From the NCBI RefSeq assembly GCF_014642175.1, contig NZ_BMIL01000010.1:1-64000 (forward strand): DNA of 64,000 bases, read 5' to 3'. The stretch is from Pedobacter quisquiliarum. Lineage in GTDB: Bacteria; Bacteroidota; Bacteroidia; Sphingobacteriales; Sphingobacteriaceae. The notes beneath the pieces are model-generated. The model was not told the origin of the DNA. It did not search any database and worked only from the letters and a program-made list of their open reading frames with translations. The position numbers and the translations under genes were made by a program. Each line of letters opens with the position of its first letter. Position 1 is the first letter of the stretch. Below are positions 1 through 9,132 of the stretch, one piece after another.

Positions 1-457
1 ACTTCTTTGAAATACAAAAATACTTTTTTGTCTTAAATGTTTGGAATTTAAAACAGTACCTTTTTTTTTACGCTTACTTTCCTGGTGCGAACTACCGCAT
101 CGATGGCGGTAACATTCCAGTCGTGTAAGGAAAGGCCTCGAGTCAAACGCAGACCAAACGCACAGCAACCCCAGACGAAACGCACACCAAGCGCACACAA
201 CCTGTGCGATTGCTGTGCGTTTGGTGTGTCTGTTAACTGGTCTTGAACCGTGTCGATATTCTGTTTGGAGCGGGCGTTTTTGGATTTTCCTTTTTAATCG
301 CTTGGTTAAATTTGCCTAACAATCTTTGGTGTCAGAATCCTTTTTTGAGAAATTTTTTAGAGGTTAAAACAATCTATTCTACATTTTGGTAAATTATTTC
401 TCTGAATATTTCTATATTCAGCTCAACTTAAAAACTCTTAACCAACTCATTTCCATT
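1..457. other. Upstream region of susC, no gene seen
   Basis: No convincing coding region is visible here. The stretch holds a long inverted repeat (150-228, listed separately) and AT-rich sequence before susC. A poor match to the Bacteroidota -7 box (TACATTTTG, 380-388) lies about 70 bp before the chosen susC start and may be its promoter. No ECF sigma/anti-sigma or hybrid two-component gene is present in the window, so the regulator of the SusCD pair cannot be named. Confidence 0.5.
150..228. repeat. Inverted repeat, 19-bp arms, 41-bp spacer
   Basis: The left arm (150-168) and right arm (210-228) are reverse complements at 18 of 19 positions. The core is CCAAACGCACAGCAA on the left and TTGCTGTGCGTTTGG on the right. 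The spacer repeats the same vocabulary (CGCACACCAAGCGCACA, then TGTGCG), so a longer branched hairpin could form. It is much more GC-rich than its surroundings. It could be the terminator or 3' end of an upstream transcript, a structured leader, or a small mobile repeat. It lacks a T-run directly after the arm. Confidence 0.65.
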
Positions 458-3400
458 ATGAAAAAACTATTACAAAGTTTGTTTATTTTGCTTTGCATTG
501 CCCAAACGGCAGTCGCGCAAAATCGGACAGTCACTGGTACAGTTACGTCCAGCCAGGATGGTACGCCGCTCCCGGGCGCTACAGTGAAAATTCCAGGGTC
601 CAAAACCGGGACCCTAACATCGGCAGAAGGCCGGTATTCAGTTTCCGTACCGAGCTCAACAACAACGTTAGAGTTCTCCTACATTGGCTACGTCCTGCAA
701 ACAAAAGCCCTTGGAAGTTCAAACGTTGTGAACGTAGCACTGGTTTCCGACGCTAACGACTTAAATGAAGTTGTGGTAACAGGCTACGGTAACATTCAAC
801 GTAAGAGCTTTACAGGCGCTTCATCAACGGTTACAGCAGAGCAAATCGCGAACAAACCCGTACAAAGCTTTGGTCAGGGTTTAGTTGGTCAGGCTACAGG
901 TGTGAGTATTGTTCAACCAAATGGTTTGCTAAATAACCCTCCTGTAATTCGTGTTAGGGGGCTAAGTTCATTATCCCTTTCTTCCTTTCCTTTGGTTGTT
1001 GTAGATGGTATTCCAATTTCGACATCTAACTCTTCTGCGAATTCAGCGGCGAACAACCCACTTGGAGACATTAACCCGGAGGATATTGAAAGTATCGACA
1101 TCTTAAAAGACGCTGCCTCTACCGCTATATATGGCTCCAGAGGTGCAGCTGGTGTATTAATCATCAACACTAAAAAAGGTAAAAGAGGGGAAACTCGTCT
1201 TAATTATGATGGCTGGGCAGGTGTAAGCAATGCAGTAAGGCTACCTGAAGTAATGAATGCAAGTGAATACGTTGCATACAAAAATCAAGCAGTTAGAAAT
1301 TTAAAACAGGTTAACCCAACTGCGCAAGTACCGTCCGATGCGGAAGGCAATAGCTTTCTTCCAAATGTGCGAGGCGATGGGTCTATTGTAGATACAGACT
1401 GGAACGATGTGGTTTATCGTCAGGCCTTCACACAGAACCACAATGTGAGTTTGAGCAGTGCAACTGATAAGACCACCTACTTTCTTTCTGGTGGTCTGTC
1501 AGATCAGCAAGGATTTTTGAAGGGAAACAACTTTAAAAGGTATAGCGGCCGCGCAAATGTCTCGCACCAGGCTACCAGTTATTTAAAGCTAACGATGAAC
1601 ATGGCTTACACCAATTCTTTTAATCAGAGTCCAAACAGTGGTTCTACTGATGGCGGTGCGTTTGCCAGTTCAGGATTAGGTAGATTGGCTTTTGCTTTAG
1701 CGCCTAATTTAAGACCATTTAATGATGATGGTTCTTATAGCTTAAATGCTACGGGTGGTACAATTGGAAATGGGTCAAACTTAGTTTCCTCTACCTGGTC
1801 GAATCCGGCTGTTCTAATTGATAAGGATAGAAATACATCAGAAACCACTCGATTCATAGCGAATTTAGGCGCGGAACTTAAACTAGCTGATGGTTTGTTT
1901 TTGAAATCTTCGTTCTCATGGGACCGTGGAAACACAGAAAACTACAGGTTCTGGAATCCGCTGTCGGGTGACGGATTCAGCACAACTGGAAGTGCCTATA
2001 ACAACAACAATCGCAGAAACAACCGCAACTTTATCAATACGCTAAACTATAATAAAGTATTTGGTGGCGTTCATAGTGTGTCCCTGATTGCAGGTAACGA
2101 AGCCCAAAGCACCAAGGTAGATGACTGGGGTGCAAACCGTACAAACTTATCTGATCCTTTCTACACCCAGTTTCAAGGTCAGTTTATCAACAACACTGCT
2201 GCAGGAAATGGATTATCTGCAACTGCTTTAGCATCTTATTTAGCAATTGCTAACTATAACTACGACAATAAATACTTCATCAGTGGTAACTTCAGAAGAG
2301 ATGGTAACTCCGGTTTTTCTGAGGCAAAAAGATGGGGTAATTTTGGTGGCGGTTCATTAGGATGGGAAGTGACAAAAGAAGGCTTTTTTGCTAATTCATC
2401 GCTAAGCACCATCATCAGTAATTTGCGCATCAGAGGTAGCTATGGTGTAGTTGGTAATGCTGCAGTTGGCGCTTACAATTATTACACCACGTATGATCCG
2501 ACATTATACGGCGAAAGTGGTACAGGCTTCGTTTTCAACAGAGCTGGAAACGTGGATCTTGGATGGGAAACCAGCAAGCAAACAGACGTAGGTATTAACA
2601 TCGGTTTCTTATCAAATCGTTTCTCACTGGAAGTAGATTACTTTAACAAGAATATTGACGGACTTATTCTTGCCGTTCCTCAAGCACCTTCAAAAGGTAT
2701 CCCTGGTGGCACGATCCGTTCCAACGTTGGTAGCATGTACAACAGAGGCTTTGAATTCGCCTTGAATGCAGGCATTTTCCGTGACACAGAGTTCAAATGG
2801 ACAACGACTTTGAATTTCACCAGAATCAAAAATATGGTAACTGCACTAGATCCACAGGTGGAGCAGATTCTAACCAGCACTGCCGGTTTAGAGCAAACCA
2901 GCATTACTAAAGCAGGTTACTCTGCAGCTCAGATCTATGGTGTAAAAACTAATGGAATAAACCCGGTTAATGGCCAGCGTATATTTGTTGACAGAAATGG
3001 CCGTGAAATCCAATACCTGCACCAAAGTGCTGGCAATGGTTACACTTACGTAAACGATGGATCAGCAGCACCATCGCCTGCAAGCCAGCAACAAATCTTA
3101 GGTAACACTTTACCAACCTGGTATGGTGGATTTAATAACACCATGACTTACAAAAGCTTTGATCTTGCTTTAAACTTTACCTTCTCAGGTGGAAATTACA
3201 TCTATAACGGATCTCGTGCAGGTCTTCTGGATCAGCGTTTTTGGAATAACCTTCAGGAGGTCGTGACAAATGCCTGGTCACCAACAAATACATCAGGTAC
3301 GCTACCTTTCCCAGTATACACGGATAACGTATCTAATGGATCTTCCTTCCTGATTTCAGAAAACATAGAAAAAGGAGATTTTCTAAGACTACAAACCGCT

Positions 3401-3619
3401 ACTTTAGGGTATAGATTACCAAAAACGGTATTTGGTACTTCAGGTATCTCTGGCTTGAGGGTGTATGGGCAAGTAAACAACGCTTTCCTGATCACCGGAT
3501 ATTCAGGTGTTGACCCTGAGATTTCTTCAAACGGAGATTCGAATTTAGCCAGTGGTATAGAAAGAAATAGTATTCCTCAGGGCAGAGTGTTCACATTTGG
3601 AATTAGTTTAAGCTTATAA
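458..3619 (+). CDS. SusC/RagA-type TonB-dependent outer-membrane receptor
   Basis: This is a TonB-dependent outer-membrane channel that, with its SusD lipoprotein, imports a glycan, peptide or other polymer fragment; the substrate cannot be told from sequence. I place the start at the ATG at 458, because the protein then opens with a clear signal peptide (MKKLLQSLFILLCIAQTAVAQ). An in-frame start at 386 would add an implausible leader. A carboxypeptidase-regulatory-like domain follows (about residues 23-90), then the SusC signature with NEVVVTGYG near residue 103, the plug, and a long beta-barrel ending in an aromatic/hydrophobic strand (TFGISLSL). The length of 1053 aa is normal. It sits 12 bp before susD, so the two are co-transcribed. 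No sensor or hydrolase genes accompany the pair. Confidence 0.95.
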   Translation: MKKLLQSLFILLCIAQTAVAQNRTVTGTVTSSQDGTPLPGATVKIPGSKTGTLTSAEGRYSVSVPSSTTTLEFSYIGYVLQTKALGSSNVVNVALVSDANDLNEVVVTGYGNIQRKSFTGASSTVTAEQIANKPVQSFGQGLVGQATGVSIVQPNGLLNNPPVIRVRGLSSLSLSSFPLVVVDGIPISTSNSSANSAANNPLGDINPEDIESIDILKDAASTAIYGSRGAAGVLIINTKKGKRGETRLNYDGWAGVSNAVRLPEVMNASEYVAYKNQAVRNLKQVNPTAQVPSDAEGNSFLPNVRGDGSIVDTDWNDVVYRQAFTQNHNVSLSSATDKTTYFLSGGLSDQQGFLKGNNFKRYSGRANVSHQATSYLKLTMNMAYTNSFNQSPNSGSTDGGAFASSGLGRLAFALAPNLRPFNDDGSYSLNATGGTIGNGSNLVSSTWSNPAVLIDKDRNTSETTRFIANLGAELKLADGLFLKSSFSWDRGNTENYRFWNPLSGDGFSTTGSAYNNNNRRNNRNFINTLNYNKVFGGVHSVSLIAGNEAQSTKVDDWGANRTNLSDPFYTQFQGQFINNTAAGNGLSATALASYLAIANYNYDNKYFISGNFRRDGNSGFSEAKRWGNFGGGSLGWEVTKEGFFANSSLSTIISNLRIRGSYGVVGNAAVGAYNYYTTYDPTLYGESGTGFVFNRAGNVDLGWETSKQTDVGINIGFLSNRFSLEVDYFNKNIDGLILAVPQAPSKGIPGGTIRSNVGSMYNRGFEFALNAGIFRDTEFKWTTTLNFTRIKNMVTALDPQVEQILTSTAGLEQTSITKAGYSAAQIYGVKTNGINPVNGQRIFVDRNGREIQYLHQSAGNGYTYVNDGSAAPSPASQQQILGNTLPTWYGGFNNTMTYKSFDLALNFTFSGGNYIYNGSRAGLLDQRFWNNLQEVVTNAWSPTNTSGTLPFPVYTDNVSNGSSFLISENIEKGDFLRLQTATLGYRLPKTVFGTSGISGLRVYGQVNNAFLITGYSGVDPEISSNGDSNLASGIERNSIPQGRVFTFGISLSL

Positions 3620-3631
3620 TTAAAATACAAC

Positions 3632-5119
3632 ATGAAAATTTTTCATAAAATCACATATAGATTTCCGGCGGTAAGAGTTGCTGCCGTTGCAATTATGCTT
3701 ACGGCGCTAGCTTCTTCTTGTAAAAAGGAATTTTTGGTTGAAGCGCCAGAGCTGGAGTTACCACAGGAAGAGGCTTATACGACACCTCAGCGTGTTGATA
3801 AAGTAATTACCGGGTTATATTCATCGGCAAAGAGTGGATCTCTTTTTGGAGGTCGTTATCACATCTATAATGACATTCGCGCAGAAGAGTACATCTTAAG
3901 AGATCCGAACAATGTAACTGGTGCTGACGTATATCAGGCTACGAATGATGCAACGAACTCCTATATCTCGAGCTTTTGGTCTGTTGGGTATTCTACAATC
4001 AACCGCGCTAACTTAGCGATTGATGGCTTAACGATAAATCTTGCCGGGCTAGCACCAACCGTTATCGATCCTGCATTAGGGGAAGCCAAGTTTATCAGAG
4101 CCCTTGTCTACTTCCAGCTTGTTCAAATATTTGCTAAACCTTACGTATTGAACGCAGGCGCATCAAGGGGACTGCCACTTAGGTTACTTCCTGAAACATC
4201 ACTTGCAAATAATGCCCTGGCATCAAGTACAGTTGCAGAGGTATACGCCCAAATTATCAAAGATCTTGATGAAGCTGAGGCGCAACTACCAGCTACGTAC
4301 ACCACCGCCCTGGCTAAAACGACAAGAGCGCATAAAAACACTGCAATTGCTTTAAAAACACGTGTTTATTTAGCAATGGCAAACCATGCAAAGGTGATCG
4401 AAGAAGGCAATAAGATTGTTCCTCAGGCAGCACCATTTTCAACTACAGCCGGTGCCGGCCATGCTTTAGCGAGTAATGTTGCCTCTTTATATGTTCCGCC
4501 TTACACCGTGTCGGAATCGATTTTCTCCTTCCCGATGGCGGCAACAAATGCTCCAGGAACTCAAAATCAATTGGCTTATTATTATAACAGCTTCTCTGGT
4601 GCGAACTTGATTTATCCGCTGAATAAAAATGCGCCTGGAATATATGCAGATCCGTTATGGCCTGCAACTGATGCACGTAAAGTAGCCTTTACCGCATTAT
4701 TTACAGGTTCTGGTTTGATAGCACAACCAGTGCTGAAGAAGTACAATACACCATCACCCTGGACGGATTTCGTACCTATGATCAGGTATGCTGAAGTTTT
4801 ACTGAATGTTGCTGAAGCGGAAGCTGCACCTGGTGGTAACGCTGTTCGTGCAAGAGCACTTCTTGATGCTGTTCGTAAACGTTCTGATGCGACTTATGAT
4901 TTTGGAACGCTTACTGGCGCTGCATTAACGGAGACGATCTTAAAAGAACGTCGTATTGAGCTACTTGGTGAGGGCCAGAGATATAATGATCTGGCGAGGT
5001 TAAATAGGGCATTGCCTGCTATTGGTGCCGCAGGTCAAACGATTGCTGTATCTGATCCTAGGTACACCTTCCCGATACCAGTTAACGAAAGAAATACCAA
5101 TCCATTGGTAGGAGAGTAA
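3632..5119 (+). CDS. SusD/RagB-family nutrient-binding outer-membrane lipoprotein
   Basis: This is the lid and binding partner of the SusC channel just upstream. It has a lipoprotein signal with Cys in SSCKKEF near residue 30, so it should be anchored in the outer membrane. The C-terminal SusD hallmarks are present: MIRYAEVLLNVAEA, then LKERRIELLGEGQRYNDLAR, the conserved segment that closes the TPR-like fold. The length of 495 aa is typical. The gene follows susC by 12 bp and is followed by a strong terminator, so the operon holds only these two genes. Without neighbouring hydrolases or a regulator, the pair is an orphan SusCD unit of unknown substrate. Confidence 0.94.
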   Translation: MKIFHKITYRFPAVRVAAVAIMLTALASSCKKEFLVEAPELELPQEEAYTTPQRVDKVITGLYSSAKSGSLFGGRYHIYNDIRAEEYILRDPNNVTGADVYQATNDATNSYISSFWSVGYSTINRANLAIDGLTINLAGLAPTVIDPALGEAKFIRALVYFQLVQIFAKPYVLNAGASRGLPLRLLPETSLANNALASSTVAEVYAQIIKDLDEAEAQLPATYTTALAKTTRAHKNTAIALKTRVYLAMANHAKVIEEGNKIVPQAAPFSTTAGAGHALASNVASLYVPPYTVSESIFSFPMAATNAPGTQNQLAYYYNSFSGANLIYPLNKNAPGIYADPLWPATDARKVAFTALFTGSGLIAQPVLKKYNTPSPWTDFVPMIRYAEVLLNVAEAEAAPGGNAVRARALLDAVRKRSDATYDFGTLTGAALTETILKERRIELLGEGQRYNDLARLNRALPAIGAAGQTIAVSDPRYTFPIPVNERNTNPLVGE

Positions 5120-5140
5120 TCTTCTTGGATATGGAATGCG

Positions 5141-5172
5141 AGGGGCGGAAATTCATGTTTTCGCCCCTTTTT
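5141..5172 (+). terminator. Rho-independent terminator after susCD
   Basis: An 11-bp stem (5141-5151 with 5158-5168, core GGGGCG/CGCCCC, one G-T pair) with a 6-nt loop is followed by a T-run. It starts 22 bp after the susD stop and closes the operon. Confidence 0.85.
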
Positions 5173-5204
5173 GCATGTTAGGACGAATTAGATGAATGAT
5201 TCAG

Positions 5205-5505
5205 GACCTTTATTTCCTTGTTCAGCTGTTGTTCAATGGTAGATAAAGTTCATATATGCTTGCTTACGAATGTTACACCCAGATCCATTATCTCACTGAT
5301 CAAGTCGATAGGATCGCTTAAGGATCTTCACAGCCTGCTAAGTTTTCAAACTATCACGCTATCCCCTTTCGGTAGTATGCTAAATAGCTTCATTAGTTGA
5401 GGTCTCTCTTTAGAAGCTCCAGAGATTTTTTCCTCAAATATCTGTTCACATCCGAATTGCTTCAGTGTGTCCAATTATATGTTTAAGGTCTGGTTCAATG
5501 TACTG
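5205..5505 (-). pseudogene. Degenerate serine recombinase (resolvase/invertase) fragment
   Basis: Reading the minus strand from about 5459 downwards gives FGCEQIFEEKISGASKERPQ, then LMKLFSILPKGDSVIV, a stop, KLSRL, a stop, RSLSDPIDLISEIMDLGVTFVS. This is the conserved core of the resolvase/invertase catalytic domain. The expected Trp before KLxRLGRSL is replaced by TGA and the expected Gly by TGA, and a frameshift separates the upstream part (about 5460-5505). The catalytic Ser region and the DNA-binding C-terminus are missing. It is a dead remnant marking past mobile-element activity at the left edge of the Rhs island. Confidence 0.75.
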
Positions 5506-5753
5506 AAAGTGGCCTACCCAATTTTCATAAAAAACGTTATAATCTCGATTAATGATACATAGATTATTGAGACCCATTAATGAGACTATAATCTATTTAC
5601 ATCTGTAAAGATGACCCATTTCAAAGAATTGTCTTAAAAATGAATCGTTTTGTGAGACTTCGACCTCAACTAATAGAATCATCGTGGTTGTCCTTGTTAG
5701 ATAATCTCTCAACGTTGCGTTATTGAATAAAATAATTTTTGAAGTTTTTCTTA
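5506..5753. other. Intergenic, AT-rich, nothing recognised
   Basis: This lies between the recombinase relic and the Rhs promoter. I see only short imperfect inverted repeats (for example GATTAT...ATAATC near 5570-5600) and no coding potential. Confidence 0.4.
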
Positions 5754-5790
5754 CAGTGCAAGGTGGTTGCACTGAAGCATTCTACTTTTG
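5754..5790 (+). promoter_or_regulatory. Operator palindrome plus -7 box for Rhs locus 1
   Basis: The inverted repeat AGTGCAA (5755-5761), N5, TTGCACT (5767-5773) extends by one pair (C5754/G5774). Nine bases after the 7-bp arm is TACTTTTG (5783-5790), a match to the Bacteroidota TAnnTTTG -7 element. The start codon of A1 is 41 bp further on. The same palindrome, with the same 9-bp gap to a -7 box, precedes Rhs locus 2. The palindrome covers the place where the -33 element should be, so it is probably a binding site for a regulator (inference). Confidence 0.75.
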
Positions 5791-5831
5791 GTTCGATTGT
5801 AATTTAACAAGCCTATCTACTTAGCGCGAAT

Positions 5832-8800
5832 ATGAACCTCAAGACATTTATTGGAACTTTACTTGCTACGGCTACTTTGAGCTATAGCAGCATTGCACAA
5901 ACATCGACAGCACTTATGCCGAGTATGGAAAATGTTGTTCCCCCTTCACCCAATGTTGCTGCAATCAGCAAGTTTGGTAATATCCCCGTAGGCTTATCTA
6001 CTGGCATCCCTTCAGTTGGCGTTCCAATTTACGAATGGAAAGGTCAGAACTTTGGGATAAACTTTAAAGTTTCTCTCGATTACCACGCAGGCGGAATCAA
6101 AGTTGATGAGATGGCCTCTACCATAGGATTGGGTTGGGCACTAAATGCCGGAGGTGTGATTTCAAGGACCAAACGTGGCATTCCGGATGAATTTCCTACA
6201 GATGGCTTTTTAGATCGAAAATTGCCAATAGACGCGTACGACGGTAATGTCCCTGTAGATTATGCTAACTCTGACCGATTATTTTACAGAATGAATGCAG
6301 GATATATTGATACTCAAAATGATATATTCACTTATAGTTTTAATGGTCGCAGTGGCAGGTTTGTTCTTGGGAAAAACAATGACTCACTCTTTCTAGATAA
6401 TGCGAAACTCAAACTTGTTAAAGAAAAACAAGTTATTGGAGGACTTACACTATTTACCAAATTTACCATAATCGATGAGCTTGGATATAAATATATATTT
6501 TCTGCATATGAGACTACGCTGGAGAATCCAAGTTCTTTTTCCGGTAATTATACATCAGCTTGGCACTTAACTGAAATCGTCAACCCTTCGGGTAAAGACC
6601 ATATTGTTTTACAGTACGACGACACTGATATGCATGTTGGAACTTCAATGTCTTCGACGCAGGCTATACCAGTGACGCTAGATGGCAATAAAGACAGTCA
6701 CTATGCAGTTGGAGGAAGCCAGCCCTTTGTACGTACTAAAAGGATTAAGTCAATTATATTTCCAGACCAAAACACAGTAAATTTTACATATGATAATATA
6801 AGGCGTCAGGATGTTGGTAATTCCAATGACTATCTGTTGAAAAAGATTACAATAAGTAAGGGCCCAACCAGTAGGGGCTTTTTACTGAACCAAAATTATT
6901 CCCTGGGTGGTCGGGCCACCTTGTTGTCGGTTAGAGAAGTAGGTGGCACGCAGGAGATTCCTTTAAAGCCTTATATATTTGAATACTATACCGATTCCCC
7001 TCTTCCCCAAAGACTTACTTCATCTCAGGATCATTGGGGATACCCCAACGGCAATACTGGACCACTAATTCCTCATGAATTTTTCCCTGCGCCAGGTGGA
7101 CAGTTCCCACCTTATAGGGAGTTTTCTGGAGGGAATCGTGATACAGACCCTAGCCGTATAAAGGCAGGTTCAATAACTAAAATAACTTATCCAACCGGAG
7201 GGTATACAGTTTTTGATCTAGAGGCCAATACTGCTAAAGATAATTGGCTGGAACAGAATGTAATTGTAAGTGTTCCTGGCCCTCCTTACGAGGATCGCTA
7301 CATTAGTGCGCCAGTATCTAGCGCAAACAATCCAGCGGGAACCGAATCCTTCACCTTCCAGGGGGAGAATGGCACTTTTACTAGTTTTAAAATACAATTT
7401 GCACCTGGTGGATGTAATTTTGACTGTGCTCTTAAATTTGAGATATATAACGCGTCCGGAATACTTGTTACGACCCAACAAGCTGATTTCTCAAGTGGAA
7501 CAACTACAACAGTTGAAAAGACATTTTCTCTTTTAGGCCTTGTTAAAGGAGCAAACTATTCAATCCGAATTTATACAATCAATACTACAGACTTCTATAA
7601 AAATGTTAGTATAGAATGGCGCGAAGTACGATCGGGCACACCTGTTCAGCACAATCTGGTGCATGTACAGCCCTTCGTTGGCGGCCTTCGAGCAAAGAGG
7701 ATAAGTGATTATTTACCTGGATCAGCTACACCTGCAACAGTAAAAGAATATGAGTACGTGATGGAAGATGGGACAACATCATCAGGAGCCTTAGGCTTTA
7801 GGCCAATTTATTCCCAAATGGCTTTTTACGATTATAAACATAATGAGACTATTCCTGAACCACCGGGATATTTTAGAAATGCACCTGACAATTATATTCT
7901 TCGGTATGCTTCTAGTGTTTATGATCTTGCTTACGCTAATGGTAGTCCAGTAACGTACAAACGGGTTGTTGAAAGAATTGGTCAAGGCAACAATAATGTG
8001 GGGAAGATTGTAAGGTATTTTACCAATTTCTCCGATTCGCCGCCCGTTGTACACAATGTTTTCCCAACCATTCCAACGAGTCTTAGTCGCCATAGCTATG
8101 GTCTGCTGCTCAAAGAGGAAACCTATAACGCAGCTGGAAGTCTACTCAAGAAAACTGAGAATCTCTACAATATGATAAATAATACGTATGCGAGTTCCCA
8201 AAGTCGTGTAGAAAACTTTAGATCAATCAGTCTTGCTCCAGTACGTTTTCTTTGCCCTAAATCACATACTTCGACCCATGTTCACCCTGCAAACACTCCT
8301 TATTATTTTCTTTCGTCCAGTTTTACTCCTGTTGAAGGACGGGCAGAACTTACGCAAAGTAAGACCACCGAGTTTGCTGGTGGTAAGCAGGCTGAAGTTG
8401 TAACGAAGTACACCTATGATCCGGAAACTTATCTGCCAAAGCAGACAGTTCTGATTAACTCTAAAAAGGAGGAGAAAAAAACTGTCCTTAGCTACCCTAA
8501 AGATTTTCTTTCTACTCCGGTATATAAAGCGATGTATGATAAAAATATCATTAAGCCAGTTATCCTCGAACAGCTCTATACTAACCAGACACTTGACTTC
8601 TCCAGGTATACAGATTATAAGAACTGGAGTGCAGACGTATATGAAGCAGAGCTTATCAGTACAGTGTTTAAATCAAATACAGGTAAAGATCCCCGGATTA
8701 GATACCTGAAATATGATTTGCATGGCACGCCACTCTCGGTTCAGCAGGAGCGGGGGACAAAGGTCTGCTATATATGGGGCTATGGCGGAGATTACCTGGT

Positions 8801-9125
8801 AGCCAAAGTGAGCAACATAGACTATGTAACCCTGGAGAATCTACTGGGTGGCGCAACCGCTATCGAAGCATTTAGAAATAATAAGACAATTACAGAAAGT
8901 GCCATTACTACATTTTTAGCTCCGCTGAGAACTTATGTCACGAACACTAAAGATGTATTGATGACAGATTTCAGATACGATACCCTAAAAGGAATTGTCA
9001 GCCAGACAGATGAGAAAGGCATTACAACAGGCTATGAGTATGACGAATTTCAGCGTCTTATGAACATCAGAGATTTTGGCGGTAATATTATTAAAAACTT
9101 TAAATACAATCAACAAGGACAATAA
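5832..9125 (+). CDS. SpvB-like/YD-repeat partner protein A1 of a split Rhs toxin
   Basis: This is a large secreted protein of the kind that precedes Rhs core proteins in Bacteroidota. It has a Sec signal peptide (residues 1-22, ending SSIAQ). An SpvB-like N-terminal region follows, with the family signatures SPNVAAISKFGNIPV, LDYHAGGIKVDE and GLGWALNAGGVISR (about residues 38-115). The C-terminal third has YD-like repeats (YDPETYLPKQT, then YEYDEFQRLMNIRDF) and stops without a core or toxin tail. It ends 7 bp before the Rhs gene. By analogy with TcB and TcC of Tc toxins, A1 and the Rhs protein may form one hollow shell (inference). Length 1097 aa. It is transcribed from the palindrome-bearing promoter. 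Confidence 0.85.
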   Translation: MNLKTFIGTLLATATLSYSSIAQTSTALMPSMENVVPPSPNVAAISKFGNIPVGLSTGIPSVGVPIYEWKGQNFGINFKVSLDYHAGGIKVDEMASTIGLGWALNAGGVISRTKRGIPDEFPTDGFLDRKLPIDAYDGNVPVDYANSDRLFYRMNAGYIDTQNDIFTYSFNGRSGRFVLGKNNDSLFLDNAKLKLVKEKQVIGGLTLFTKFTIIDELGYKYIFSAYETTLENPSSFSGNYTSAWHLTEIVNPSGKDHIVLQYDDTDMHVGTSMSSTQAIPVTLDGNKDSHYAVGGSQPFVRTKRIKSIIFPDQNTVNFTYDNIRRQDVGNSNDYLLKKITISKGPTSRGFLLNQNYSLGGRATLLSVREVGGTQEIPLKPYIFEYYTDSPLPQRLTSSQDHWGYPNGNTGPLIPHEFFPAPGGQFPPYREFSGGNRDTDPSRIKAGSITKITYPTGGYTVFDLEANTAKDNWLEQNVIVSVPGPPYEDRYISAPVSSANNPAGTESFTFQGENGTFTSFKIQFAPGGCNFDCALKFEIYNASGILVTTQQADFSSGTTTTVEKTFSLLGLVKGANYSIRIYTINTTDFYKNVSIEWREVRSGTPVQHNLVHVQPFVGGLRAKRISDYLPGSATPATVKEYEYVMEDGTTSSGALGFRPIYSQMAFYDYKHNETIPEPPGYFRNAPDNYILRYASSVYDLAYANGSPVTYKRVVERIGQGNNNVGKIVRYFTNFSDSPPVVHNVFPTIPTSLSRHSYGLLLKEETYNAAGSLLKKTENLYNMINNTYASSQSRVENFRSISLAPVRFLCPKSHTSTHVHPANTPYYFLSSSFTPVEGRAELTQSKTTEFAGGKQAEVVTKYTYDPETYLPKQTVLINSKKEEKKTVLSYPKDFLSTPVYKAMYDKNIIKPVILEQLYTNQTLDFSRYTDYKNWSADVYEAELISTVFKSNTGKDPRIRYLKYDLHGTPLSVQQERGTKVCYIWGYGGDYLVAKVSNIDYVTLENLLGGATAIEAFRNNKTITESAITTFLAPLRTYVTNTKDVLMTDFRYDTLKGIVSQTDEKGITTGYEYDEFQRLMNIRDFGGNIIKNFKYNQQGQ

Positions 9126-9132
9126 TACAATT

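Noticed and set aside
141..230. CRISPR-like repeats
   Set aside because: The repeated words are inverted and overlapping, with no regular spacers and no cas genes in the window.
458..5119. Polysaccharide utilisation locus
   Set aside because: Only susC and susD are present, with no hydrolase, sensor or sigma factor and a terminator directly after. Called an orphan SusCD pair instead.
5218..5400. 60-aa plus-strand open frame after susD
   Set aside because: It lies opposite the recognisable recombinase relic, has no family features and no promoter.
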